Source: Lentisphaerae bacterium RIFOXYA12_FULL_48_11 (GTDB lineage Bacteria > Verrucomicrobiota > Kiritimatiellia > UBA8416 > YA12-FULL-48-11). From it: a stretch of DNA of 32,489 nucleotides. The stretch covers positions 47,592 to 80,080 of the forward strand of contig MHBM01000234.1 of assembly GCA_001804885.1 (NCBI GenBank), given 5' to 3'. The position numbers and the translations under genes were made by a program. Below the pieces are notes generated by a model. The model ran no database searches. It saw only the letters and a list, made by a program, of their open reading frames with translations, and had not been told where the DNA came from. How positions within the stretch are numbered: the first letter of the stretch is position 1; every line of letters starts with the position of its first letter. Shown here piece after piece: positions 1-9,473 of this stretch.

Positions 1-3000
1 GGGTGCTTACAGGTTACAAGGCCGGCAGTGTTCTTGTGATGACCGAGACGCCCGAGTGGAATTTAATAGCTACTGGGGAAATTAATGGATGGGTTAATTT
101 CCCGGGATTCAATTATGGCAGCTCGGATTATTTTATTACGTCGTTGAGCGGCCAGTTTGTTCCGCGTGTGACGGGCATTCACAGTTTCAGGTGGAGCAAT
201 GATGATCGCGGGATGATGTATATTGATCTTAACGACGACGGCGTTTTCCAGGCTGGAGAGGGAAGCATTGCAGGTGTGCCTGCGTGGGATGGCATAAACC
301 GGCAAACCCTGACGGCAGATCATCCGTATAATTTCATCTTCATGGCGCAGGAATTTGGAGGTGGCCAGTCGCTCAATTTCTACATTACCGAGCCCGGTCA
401 GTCTGAAGTGCGTGTTAATACGACATTGCAGGCAGGGATGTGGAAGTACTGTATTGGTGGGGCCGGGATAAGCAGCGCTGTCGCCACAAGTGTCGGGGAC
501 ACGTCGGCTGTACTTAATGCGACATTGTCTTCTTCCGGAACAGTGTCTGAAGTGTGGGCCTACTGGGGGCCTGTTGACTGTACAAATGTTGTTTCTGCGT
601 GGGCGAATTCAGCTTATGTTGGTTCATTTACCAATGCTGTTACGAACTTGAATTATGCCGTCAATGGACTTTATCCGGATACTCAGTATTATTTGAGGTT
701 CAGGATTACGAATGCCCTGATGGATTACTGGAGCGAGCCCCAGACATTCAAGACTGCTTTCATGCCTGTCACAGCTCCTTACAGCATGAAGATCACATTC
801 AGCGGATACGATAAAGCTGAGACGCTTACGAATTTTCCAGTGCTTGTTACGCTGAGCGAGAGTATTACCAACTTCTATTACAACCAGATTGCTTCGTCTA
901 ACGCGGCTGACCTGCGGTTTACGGATGAGACGATGACAAACGAGCTTAGCTATGAGATTGAAAGCTGGGATCCCGGGGATGGCCTGGTGCTGTGGCTGAA
1001 GTCTGATGCAGGCGTCGTGACAAACAGCGTCGGCAATGTCGTCCGGTGGGAGGACCAGTCGGGGTTGAAGAATGATGCGTGGACAGTGGGCGGCTTCGGC
1101 CCGCTGTACCTGACGAATCAGCTGAACAGCCAGGCCGTGTTGAGCTTCAACAACAGTTATTCACAGTACCTGAGGAACACGAACTGGGCACCCGGATTTA
1201 ATCTGTCGGGTCAGATGACGTACTTCTTTGTTTCAAAGATCCGGACGAACGGCAATTATGCCGGTTATTTTGCGCAGGTTGCTGCAACAGGTTATGACTA
1301 CGATCGGAATTCCGCATTTGACATCGAGCAGAATGTTACAGGGACGGGGACAAACGGGATCAAGTATCATAGAAATGGGAATCCTTCGATAAGTGTATTG
1401 CGTGACAATTCTTTTTACAGGATTGATGCCATAAGAGTTAACGCAGTAGGTGCGCAGACATATCTTGATGGTGTTATACAGGGCACGAGCGCGATATCAT
1501 TTGCAAAAGATTTAGATCCTGTGGGGTATGCTATAGCTGCAAGGCTTGCGCCCAATGTGGGCAGTTATGGCAAGGTGGATTTTGCCGAGATTATTCTTTA
1601 CAGGACCGGACTCACAGACGCGGAAATGAACCGGGTTGGTTTTTATCTTGAAGACAAATACGGGCTGACAACCTCGTATACTCCTGCAGCTCCCCTGCCA
1701 ACTTCAGGTCAGTCGCGTGTCTGGGTTAAGGTGCCGCAGTTTACGAATAACTGTTCGATCTGGGCGCATTGGGGAAATACCAATGCAGCCATCCCTCCTG
1801 TTTATACCACCAATGGTTCAACATGGTCGGAGGGTTATCTGGGCGTATGGCATATGCAGTATACGAACGTGCTGGATTCGACTGCCAATCGTTATAATTC
1901 TGTTGATGGCACTGCTTCTACGAATGCGGCAGGGTTCATAAACTGGGGACAGGGTTTCAATGGCAGTACTGCCTACAGGGGGGTTGGTAATGTAAAACCT
2001 GTCTCGGAGATTTGTGTTGAGGCCTGGGCTTATGCAACGAGTTTTAATCAGAACAGTATCATCCTCGGTAAAAATCCGGCGAATACACAGTGGCAGTTGT
2101 TCCTGGAAAGTTCTTCTCTCAAGTGGAAGGGAGAATCAGGAGAAGTGGCCGTGTCGGCTCCATCAGGAGGAAATTGGCATTACCTGGCGGGAGCCCAGAG
2201 CGGTTCCGCCGCGTCTCTGTATGTTGACGGATTGCTGGGAGCAACGAACACGATAGCCGCAATAGGTGCCGGGAACGGTAATGTTGAGATGGGCCGTTAT
2301 TTCAATGGTTATTATTATAACGGCGTACTGGACGAAGTCAGGGTTTCAGGAGTCAAACGTTCATCAAACTGGCTCTGGGCATGCTGGATGAATCAGGCTT
2401 CAAACAATGTATTTGCAGAGTATGCCAGGACAGTCATAACCGTTAGCAGTGCTTTGGCATCAAATATCGCAACCACATCTGCGGTGCTGAATGTCACGCT
2501 TGGTGTCGGCGGTTCTGTAGGTGAGGTATGGGCATTCTGGGGGATGAGTGATGGCGGGACCAATCCAGCAGGTTGGGCATTCAGTAATTATGTCGGTACG
2601 TATACTAACGTGCTGTCAACGAATATAAGCTGCACGGCGACGGGACTGTTGCCGGATACGGTCTATTATTTTTCGTTTCTGGCTACCAATGAACAGGATA
2701 CAGCCTGGTCAAAACCCTCTGATACATTGAGGTCATCTTTTGCCTCTTCTGTTTATTCGAACAGGATGAAGCTTACATTCAGCGGTTACGGCAAGTCTGA
2801 GACGTTGACTAACTTCCCGGCATTGGTGACGTTGGGAGAGAATTTACCGGGGTTCCTGTACAGCCAGGTGAAAGCCGGTGCAACAGATTTGAGGTTTGCA
2901 GATGAGACCGAGGCGCTGGAACTGAACTACGAGATAGATACCTGGGATACCAATGGAAGTTCGCATGTGTGGGTACAGGTGCCGGCGTTGACGAACAACT

Positions 3001-6000
3001 GTTCGATCTGGGCATACTGGGGTTACTCCAATGCAACAATAGCGCCTTCATATACCACCAATGGTGCGACATGGGACTACAATTTCAGGAGTGTCTGGCA
3101 TTTGAATGAGCAGATAACCGATGAGCTGTTAACAGGTTCTCACTACGATTCCAGCGCCAATAGTATCACGGCATTGCAGGTCCGGAATTCGTATACCAAT
3201 GGGCAGGTCGGGGAAGCCCAGTATTTTGATGGAAATGATTACATTAATTGCGGGAACAACGTACTTCTGAGGCCGGCCGCCCAGATCAGTATTTCGGCCT
3301 GGGTCAATGCGTCTACAAATCTCGAAGGTCTTGCCAACCGCGAAATATACAGGAAAGACGATGGCAACGATCGTCACCTGTTCGCATTCCAGAATAGTGG
3401 GACAATTCTTTCATTTGGACTGGGTCCCAGTAGCTCATATACGGAACTCGACGCGCCGGTTTTTGCCGGTGATTTCATAAACGGGTGGCACTTGCTGACT
3501 GCGACTTACAACGGGTCGGTCAAGAAGATCTACAGGGACGGGGTTGAGATCGGTTCAGAGAACAGAAGTGGTGCGCTTTCCACTGCAGGCTCTGCCATCG
3601 GCTACATGGCAGCTTACAACGGTTCCAGTGAATACCTGGATGGAAGCATAGACGAATTCCGTATTGAGAGCGCGGGACGTTCTTCCAACTGGGTCTGGGC
3701 ATGCTGGATGAACCAGCAGTCGGCTATACCCTTTATTACCTATATTCCGATGGCAGGAGTCAGAAATGTTGCTGCTTCTTCCATAACAGAAACATCTGCC
3801 GTTCTGAATGCTACGCTTTATGCTTCAAACGCGGCTCTTGATGTGCTTGTTTACTGGAATACAAATGATTTTGGAACCAATGCCGTAGCATGGGTCAACA
3901 GCTTCCCTGTCGGATCATGGACAAATGTTGATGCAACAAACATCAGTTGCACGGTAACAGATCTGACTCCTGACGTTCAGTACTATTTCAAATTCAGGGC
4001 AACAAACTCAATAGATGATGTCTGGGCGTTGGATTCCCTGTCTTTCAGATCATTGAATTCCACCAGTTATATATCATCGCTGCCTTACCGCATGCAGATC
4101 GCATTTAGCGGATATGATAAGGAAGAGACACTGACGAACTTCCCTGCGCTGGTGGTGCTAAAGGAGAGTCCCGGCGGTTTTTCCTATAGCCAGTTGCAGC
4201 CGGGCGGGGCTGATTTGAGATTTACGAATGAGTTGATGGGCGAGCTTAGCTACGAAATAGAGTCGTGGAACACGAATGGAAATTCATATGTTTGGGTGCT
4301 GATACCTGAGTTGGTGAATTACTATAGAGTCTGGGTGTGCTGGGGCGGTACTAATATTGCTGCACCTTCCTATACCACAAACGGTACGACATGGAATGCT
4401 GATTTCAGGGGCGTCTGGCATCTGAATTCCGATGCACTGGATTCCACGACGAACCACTATAACGGGTCGGTTTATGGAGGCGCTAATTCTGTGCCGGCGG
4501 CCGGGTTGATTGGGAATGCCTGGAGCTTTGACGGGTTGGACAATTCGATACGTATCAGCCGTATGATCCAGGATGATTTCACGATTGCATTCTGGATGAA
4601 GGCGACTGCCAACAGTATTGGAGGAACGCATTGGTATAATGGCTCAGGGCTGGTTGATGCAGATGTCTCGGGGAATACAAATGATTTTGGTGTTGGCTAT
4701 AATAACAATCTGGCTGCCTTCGGGACCGGGAATCCTGATACAACCCTGCACTCCGGAATAACTTACATTAATGACAAGAACTGGCACCATATTGTGGCTA
4801 CGAGAATCAGATCGACAGGAGAGAAGAAGATATATGTGGATGGCGTTGATTGTGGGACCCAGACGGGTAACACCAATTTCCTGAATGTATCGACAAGGAT
4901 TGTGTTTGGTCAGCTCCAGACGTTGACAAACTCCTTTAATGGTTACCTTGATGAGATTGAGATCTCCGGTATTCCCAGGTCATCGAACTGGATCTGGGCA
5001 TGTTACATGAACCAGGCCTCGAACAGCGTGTTCAGTCCTATGAGTGCCGTTGAAGGTATGCTGTTGCCTTACATCAGCAACAACACGCCTTCTGCAGTGC
5101 TGCTCAACTCGGCCAACCTAAATGGAAATCTTGTATCGACGGGTAATGCCCCGACGACAGTCTGGGCATACTGGGGAACTGCGGATGGCGGCACGAACAA
5201 GATGGCCTGGGGTCACAAGGCTGATTTTGGGGAAGTGGATATCTCGATGAGCGGGTTATTGACGACCAACATAAGCGGGCTGACTAGTGCTACTCGGCAC
5301 TACTACAGGTTCTATGCAAGCAATTCCAATGGTGAATGCTGGGCGCCTACGACGGAGACCTTCTCTTCGTCGCGGTACAGGATGAAGGTGCAGTTCGGCG
5401 GGTACGACAAGGAAGAGACATTGACGAACTTCCCTGCGCTGGTGATTCTTTCAGAGGGATCGAATGGTTTTTCTTACAGTCAATGCACTGCCAGCAATGG
5501 TGGTGATCTGAGATTCTCGGATTCGAACGAGATTGTGATGTTGAACCACGAGATAGAGAAGTGGAATACTGGTGGCAGTTCATATGCCTGGGTACAGGTT
5601 CCTGAACTTATTAGTAACGGATGGGTATGGGCATATTGGGGAGGATCAGACACGAATATGCCCTCATATTCAACAAATGGAGCGACCTGGTCTCATAATT
5701 ATCTTAGTGTCTGGCATTTTGGTACGACAAATTCCGACTATAAATATCCAGATTCCACAGCGTCCAGGTTTGATGGTGTAAATTATGGGGCAAGCTTGGT
5801 GCAGGGTAGTGTTGGCGATGCGATAGATCTCAATGGTGGCTATAATTATGTCGATGTTACAGGGTTATCTTCTGCGTCCGGTACTTACACGTTCCATTAC
5901 TGGCTGAAGACTGTTACCACGAGCGGTGATGGCCGTCCGTTTGACATATTGGGAGGTAGATTGCTTGCAACTATTGCTTCAGGCAAACTTAATTATTACG

Positions 6001-9000
6001 AGGGAAGCACATGGCGGCCTGGCCCGGCCCAATCTGATGGCTTTGGTTTGTATGTCAACAACGGTATGTGGCGGCACGTTGTTTATGTATTTAATGGTGA
6101 TCCTGCCATTAACAACGGATTTGTCTATCTTGATGGAGTGCTTGTCGGCACCACGACATACACCGCAAGGTCTTTAGGTGGCTTTGCGAAGATAGGCTGC
6201 AGGTATGATTATGGCACGACTGCTCACTTTGACGGTGCCCTTGATGAGTTCCAGATATCCAATGTTCCGCGTTCCTCCAACTGGATCTGGGCCTGTTACA
6301 TGAATCAGGGTTCCAACGCCTTGTTTAATACGGCCAGTGCGGTTGAGAGTACAAGCTTGCCGGTAATCAACAATGGCAGCGCAACGAATACTACAATGAC
6401 TTCGGCGGCCATCAACGGCTATCTTTCATCGACCGGCGGTGCGCCGACTAAAGTCTGGGTTTACTGGGGAGAAGTTGATGGCGGGACAAACAAGGCTGCC
6501 TGGGCGCATGCAGGCAGTTTTGGGTACATCGGTGCCGGTTCTCTGAGTACGAATCTTACGGGGCTCTCTTCCGGTTACACGTACTATTATCGTTATTATG
6601 CGACCAATTCATTTGGCGGGAGATGGGCTCCCAGTTCAACCGTTTTCTCCCCAATTAAACACCAGATGAAGATACAGTTCAACGGATATGACAAGAATGA
6701 AACGCTGACCAACTTTCCTGCGTTGATTATTTTTACCGAAGGATCGAACGGGTTCTCATACAGCCAGTGTGGATCGACCAATGGTAGCGATCTGCGGTTT
6801 ATGAATGACAACGCTACAACCATTCTGAATCATGAAGTTGAGAAATGGAATACCAACGGTGATTCCTATGTCTGGGTTCAGGTGCCGCAGCTCACTAATA
6901 ATGCAGTTGTCTGGGTCTACTGGGGAATAGAGGGAACGGAGATGCCTGTTTACAGCGGGAATGGGTCAACATGGGATTCCAGCTTCAGGGCCGTCTGGCA
7001 CATGGGTCAGTCGAGCGCTCTGGATTCCAGTGCGAATGCAAACCATGGCGCAGGTATCGGGAATACGACGAGCAATGGCTGGATTGGCGATGGTCAGTAT
7101 TTTAACGGAAGTGGCAATTATATTGAACTAGGCAGCAGGGGTGAAAGCCTGAATATCAGAACAAGTATTACTTTTTCGGCCTGGCTGTATCATAATACCG
7201 GGTTAGGCTGGAGTTTTGCCTATGCTGCGGGTGATACGGTTACAAACACCCTGACATATACATTCGCCATTTCTGATTCAGGCGGCGGTAACAAGTGGGC
7301 CTCGGAATTTAATGGAACCTCGTCACTTTATGGACCTCAGGCAGTTCCGGAAGCTCAAACATGGCACCATTATGCGTATGTTTATAATTATGACACCAGC
7401 AAGGTCTATCTCTATCATGATGGTGTACAGGTCGCGGAGGGGACCAGGTCTGATCTAATCAGATCTTCCGATAAGTTTAAAATCGGGTGTAAGCATGATC
7501 AGTGGGGCTGGTGGAATGGATTCATGGATGAGTTGCGTGTTGATGCTGTTCCACGTTCTTCCAACTGGCTCTGGGCCTGCTATCTGAACCAGGCATCCAA
7601 TGCATCGTTCATGACGTTCTCCGCTTTTATCTCTAATGGGAATGGCGCGACTGATGTAACAGCAAATTCAGCCAGGATGAACGGGATGCTGTTGCATGAT
7701 GATGGAGTTCCAACTTATGCCTGGGTTTACTATGGCCAGACAGATGGCGGCACAGTTGCAACCAATTGGCAGTATGTGGATTATCGTGACCAGGTATATC
7801 CTGGATTGATGACGGCCAGCATAGGTGCACTGGAGGCAAATAAAATATACTACTACCGGTATTTTGCATCAAACGCCGTAAGATCTGCCTGGGTCGAATC
7901 ATCTGCCAGATTCTTCACCGGTTCACTGGCGGTAAAAGCCGTGGATGCAGATGCATCAGAGATAGGAATAAATACGGGTACATTTTCCGTGTATCGGCCT
8001 GTATCTGGAACCAACATTGATTTCACTGTTAACTATATTGTGAATGGAACTGCCAGTAATGGGGTTGATTACAGTACATTGAGCGGAAACGTAGTGATTC
8101 CGGCCGGGCAGACCAATGCCCTGATTACCATTACACCAATTGAAGACCTTGTTTTTGAACCTGATGAAATGGTTTCTTTAACTCTTTCAAACGGCGGTTA
8201 TGTAATAGGTTCGCCCAGCAATGCTCTTGTTACGATTCACGATTATCTGCGCAGCATGTGGATCTGCAAGATGAAGATAACCTTCCCGGGCTATACCAAT
8301 CCTGAGGGGGAAATCCTGACTAACTTCCCTGCTCTGGTTACGTTCAGTACCAACATAACGGGTTTCAGCTATTCTGGTTTTACTTTGCAGAACAATGCAG
8401 GCGATCTGAGATTTGTTGATTCCAGTGAAACTTTCATGTTGAACTATGAAATTGAGAAGTGGGATATCGATGGTGAATCTCACATCTGGGTACAGATACC
8501 TCAGCTTGTAGACTCAAACACATATATCTGGGCTTACTGGGGTAACAATGCAGTTGCCGATGTACCGGCGTATACTACGAACGGGGCGGCATGGGATTCA
8601 AACTACAGGGGTGTAGTGCATTTACACGAAACCAGCGGGATGCACTCGGATTCTTCAATGTATAAGAATATCTGTACACCCAAGGGTGGCGTTGCAATGA
8701 ATGCAACCGGGGTGGTCGATGGAGCTGATTCATTTTATGGCCCGGACGGGGATGATTACGTTGAATTATCAAATTCGGCCTCCCTGCAGGAGGTTCAGGA
8801 GTATAACTACACGGTGGAGGCATGGTTCAGGCCGGCATCCGTCCCGCCGGGATCGGGAGATCAAAATAATGCCCATTACGGAATAATAGAGAAACCAGGA
8901 TGTCATATGGGATTACGTTATGCCAACAATCAGAAAGTTGTTTCCGAACATTGGACTGGTGACACTGGCCGTAGCTGTACATCAATCAGTACTAATGAGC

Positions 9001-9338
9001 CGGGAACCTTTTTCCATGCTGCTTCGGTTGTTGATCGCACAACAGGAAGCATGCGGCTTTATGTGAATGGGCGGCTGGAAACTGGTAACTCTTTCTCCCC
9101 TGGTTTGGCGGCACGCGAATATGGGACAGCCACGTGGAAGATCGGAATAGCCAATCCTGGTGCCGGTACCTACCGTTGGCCTTCGGACGGGAAAATTGAT
9201 GAGGTGCGTATTTCCAGTATATCTCGTTCCTCGAACTGGATGTGGGCCTGCTACTTGAACCAGGCGTCCAACAGTACGTTCAGTGTTTGCAGCGATTTAT
9301 CGAAATATATAAGAGGAATGGTAATAACGATTAAATAA
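1..9338 (+). CDS. Giant multidomain secreted protein, PA14/Fn3/DUF2341/LamG/Calx-beta (5' partial)
   Basis: The reading frame is already open at the left edge. The first in-frame GTG (position 3) aligns with an internal valine of the downstream paralogue (12727-12735), so the true start lies outside the window. At least 3111 residues remain. The order is: a PA14-like domain (to about 450) with a DxNxDG loop; then five units of Fn3-like, DUF2341 (PF10102-like) and LamG domains (465-7620); an Fn3-like domain (7624-7923); a Calx-beta domain (7924-8250); and a sixth DUF2341-LamG unit (8260-9290). Every LamG ends in RSSNW-x-WAC. The first DUF2341 is split by an inserted lectin-like domain (972-1708). 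It probably acts outside the cell in carbohydrate or surface adhesion; there is no recognisable catalytic domain. It stops shortly after unit six, without the InlB-like and EF-hand tail of its neighbour. Family-level domain assignment is firm; function is inference. Confidence 0.85.
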   Translation, partial: VLTGYKAGSVLVMTETPEWNLIATGEINGWVNFPGFNYGSSDYFITSLSGQFVPRVTGIHSFRWSNDDRGMMYIDLNDDGVFQAGEGSIAGVPAWDGINRQTLTADHPYNFIFMAQEFGGGQSLNFYITEPGQSEVRVNTTLQAGMWKYCIGGAGISSAVATSVGDTSAVLNATLSSSGTVSEVWAYWGPVDCTNVVSAWANSAYVGSFTNAVTNLNYAVNGLYPDTQYYLRFRITNALMDYWSEPQTFKTAFMPVTAPYSMKITFSGYDKAETLTNFPVLVTLSESITNFYYNQIASSNAADLRFTDETMTNELSYEIESWDPGDGLVLWLKSDAGVVTNSVGNVVRWEDQSGLKNDAWTVGGFGPLYLTNQLNSQAVLSFNNSYSQYLRNTNWAPGFNLSGQMTYFFVSKIRTNGNYAGYFAQVAATGYDYDRNSAFDIEQNVTGTGTNGIKYHRNGNPSISVLRDNSFYRIDAIRVNAVGAQTYLDGVIQGTSAISFAKDLDPVGYAIAARLAPNVGSYGKVDFAEIILYRTGLTDAEMNRVGFYLEDKYGLTTSYTPAAPLPTSGQSRVWVKVPQFTNNCSIWAHWGNTNAAIPPVYTTNGSTWSEGYLGVWHMQYTNVLDSTANRYNSVDGTASTNAAGFINWGQGFNGSTAYRGVGNVKPVSEICVEAWAYATSFNQNSIILGKNPANTQWQLFLESSSLKWKGESGEVAVSAPSGGNWHYLAGAQSGSAASLYVDGLLGATNTIAAIGAGNGNVEMGRYFNGYYYNGVLDEVRVSGVKRSSNWLWACWMNQASNNVFAEYARTVITVSSALASNIATTSAVLNVTLGVGGSVGEVWAFWGMSDGGTNPAGWAFSNYVGTYTNVLSTNISCTATGLLPDTVYYFSFLATNEQDTAWSKPSDTLRSSFASSVYSNRMKLTFSGYGKSETLTNFPALVTLGENLPGFLYSQVKAGATDLRFADETEALELNYEIDTWDTNGSSHVWVQVPALTNNCSIWAYWGYSNATIAPSYTTNGATWDYNFRSVWHLNEQITDELLTGSHYDSSANSITALQVRNSYTNGQVGEAQYFDGNDYINCGNNVLLRPAAQISISAWVNASTNLEGLANREIYRKDDGNDRHLFAFQNSGTILSFGLGPSSSYTELDAPVFAGDFINGWHLLTATYNGSVKKIYRDGVEIGSENRSGALSTAGSAIGYMAAYNGSSEYLDGSIDEFRIESAGRSSNWVWACWMNQQSAIPFITYIPMAGVRNVAASSITETSAVLNATLYASNAALDVLVYWNTNDFGTNAVAWVNSFPVGSWTNVDATNISCTVTDLTPDVQYYFKFRATNSIDDVWALDSLSFRSLNSTSYISSLPYRMQIAFSGYDKEETLTNFPALVVLKESPGGFSYSQLQPGGADLRFTNELMGELSYEIESWNTNGNSYVWVLIPELVNYYRVWVCWGGTNIAAPSYTTNGTTWNADFRGVWHLNSDALDSTTNHYNGSVYGGANSVPAAGLIGNAWSFDGLDNSIRISRMIQDDFTIAFWMKATANSIGGTHWYNGSGLVDADVSGNTNDFGVGYNNNLAAFGTGNPDTTLHSGITYINDKNWHHIVATRIRSTGEKKIYVDGVDCGTQTGNTNFLNVSTRIVFGQLQTLTNSFNGYLDEIEISGIPRSSNWIWACYMNQASNSVFSPMSAVEGMLLPYISNNTPSAVLLNSANLNGNLVSTGNAPTTVWAYWGTADGGTNKMAWGHKADFGEVDISMSGLLTTNISGLTSATRHYYRFYASNSNGECWAPTTETFSSSRYRMKVQFGGYDKEETLTNFPALVILSEGSNGFSYSQCTASNGGDLRFSDSNEIVMLNHEIEKWNTGGSSYAWVQVPELISNGWVWAYWGGSDTNMPSYSTNGATWSHNYLSVWHFGTTNSDYKYPDSTASRFDGVNYGASLVQGSVGDAIDLNGGYNYVDVTGLSSASGTYTFHYWLKTVTTSGDGRPFDILGGRLLATIASGKLNYYEGSTWRPGPAQSDGFGLYVNNGMWRHVVYVFNGDPAINNGFVYLDGVLVGTTTYTARSLGGFAKIGCRYDYGTTAHFDGALDEFQISNVPRSSNWIWACYMNQGSNALFNTASAVESTSLPVINNGSATNTTMTSAAINGYLSSTGGAPTKVWVYWGEVDGGTNKAAWAHAGSFGYIGAGSLSTNLTGLSSGYTYYYRYYATNSFGGRWAPSSTVFSPIKHQMKIQFNGYDKNETLTNFPALIIFTEGSNGFSYSQCGSTNGSDLRFMNDNATTILNHEVEKWNTNGDSYVWVQVPQLTNNAVVWVYWGIEGTEMPVYSGNGSTWDSSFRAVWHMGQSSALDSSANANHGAGIGNTTSNGWIGDGQYFNGSGNYIELGSRGESLNIRTSITFSAWLYHNTGLGWSFAYAAGDTVTNTLTYTFAISDSGGGNKWASEFNGTSSLYGPQAVPEAQTWHHYAYVYNYDTSKVYLYHDGVQVAEGTRSDLIRSSDKFKIGCKHDQWGWWNGFMDELRVDAVPRSSNWLWACYLNQASNASFMTFSAFISNGNGATDVTANSARMNGMLLHDDGVPTYAWVYYGQTDGGTVATNWQYVDYRDQVYPGLMTASIGALEANKIYYYRYFASNAVRSAWVESSARFFTGSLAVKAVDADASEIGINTGTFSVYRPVSGTNIDFTVNYIVNGTASNGVDYSTLSGNVVIPAGQTNALITITPIEDLVFEPDEMVSLTLSNGGYVIGSPSNALVTIHDYLRSMWICKMKITFPGYTNPEGEILTNFPALVTFSTNITGFSYSGFTLQNNAGDLRFVDSSETFMLNYEIEKWDIDGESHIWVQIPQLVDSNTYIWAYWGNNAVADVPAYTTNGAAWDSNYRGVVHLHETSGMHSDSSMYKNICTPKGGVAMNATGVVDGADSFYGPDGDDYVELSNSASLQEVQEYNYTVEAWFRPASVPPGSGDQNNAHYGIIEKPGCHMGLRYANNQKVVSEHWTGDTGRSCTSISTNEPGTFFHAASVVDRTTGSMRLYVNGRLETGNSFSPGLAAREYGTATWKIGIANPGAGTYRWPSDGKIDEVRISSISRSSNWMWACYLNQASNSTFSVCSDLSKYIRGMVITIK
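225..260 (+). other. EF-hand-like calcium loop in the PA14-like domain
   Basis: The encoded loop DLNDDGVFQAGE has D1, N3, D5, G6, a hydrophobic residue at 8 and E12, the spacing of a canonical 12-residue EF-hand loop. The equivalent loop in the second giant protein (12942-12977) is DFNNDGIFQASD. PA14 domains are known to carry such calcium sites. Confidence 0.55.
465..9290 (+). repeat. Six-unit Fn3-DUF2341-LamG array in the first giant gene
   Basis: The six DUF2341 starts, each with a GY...LTNFP signature, lie near 786, 2766, 4093, 5383, 6667 and 8272. The six LamG ends with RSSNW-x-WAC lie near 2358, 3676, 4977, 6270, 7554 and 9225. Unit length is about 1.3 kb, except unit 1 (about 1.95 kb, with an extra domain) and unit 6 (Calx-beta between its Fn3 and DUF2341). 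Each unit resembles the unit at the same position in the second giant gene more than it resembles its own neighbours. Confidence 0.85.
972..1708 (+). other. Lectin-like domain nested inside DUF2341 (gene 1, unit 1)
   Basis: DUF2341 normally runs from a Y-E-I-E-x-W strand straight into an S-x-x-W-V-x-V-P strand. Here the two are separated by about 240 residues. The insert begins with a GLVLWLKSD-type strand followed by W-x-DQSG, and ends with an E-I-I-L-Y...YLEDKYGL helix. This start and end pattern is typical of a concanavalin-A/LamG-like domain. Confidence 0.7.
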
Positions 9339-9440
9339 GTCGTTCGTAAGACTGACTGAAAAATGTGGAACTGTCATGGTCGTACAGAAATAAGGCCTGA
9401 TGGAAAAGTAGTTTCTTGAAACAGAGTGTTTGCGTGTGAG

Positions 9441-9460
9441 CCTGGTTCAAGTAAACCAGG
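9441..9460 (+). other. Inverted repeat overlapping the Shine-Dalgarno site of the second giant gene
   Basis: CCTGGTT (9441-9447) and AACCAGG (9454-9460) are perfect 7-bp complements around a 6-base loop. The right arm includes the first bases of the AGGTGGAG ribosome binding site (9458-9465). Folding would partly mask that site. There is no U-tract, so it does not look like an intrinsic terminator. Confidence 0.4.
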
Positions 9461-9465
9461 TGGAG
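9458..9465 (+). promoter_or_regulatory. Ribosome binding site that decides the start of the second giant gene
   Basis: AGGTGGAG lies 8 bases before the tandem ATGATG at 9474. The frame is open upstream to a GTG at 9426, but that start has no Shine-Dalgarno site and would put 16 polar residues ahead of a clean signal peptide. ATG 9474 is therefore preferred; ATG 9477 is equally possible. Confidence 0.6.
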
Positions 9466-9473
9466 TTAGTGGT

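Noticed and set aside
9339..9440. Terminator or promoter between the two giant genes
   Set aside because: Only weak 4-5 bp inverted repeats without U-tracts, and no -35/-10 pair at acceptable spacing. Co-transcription seems as likely.
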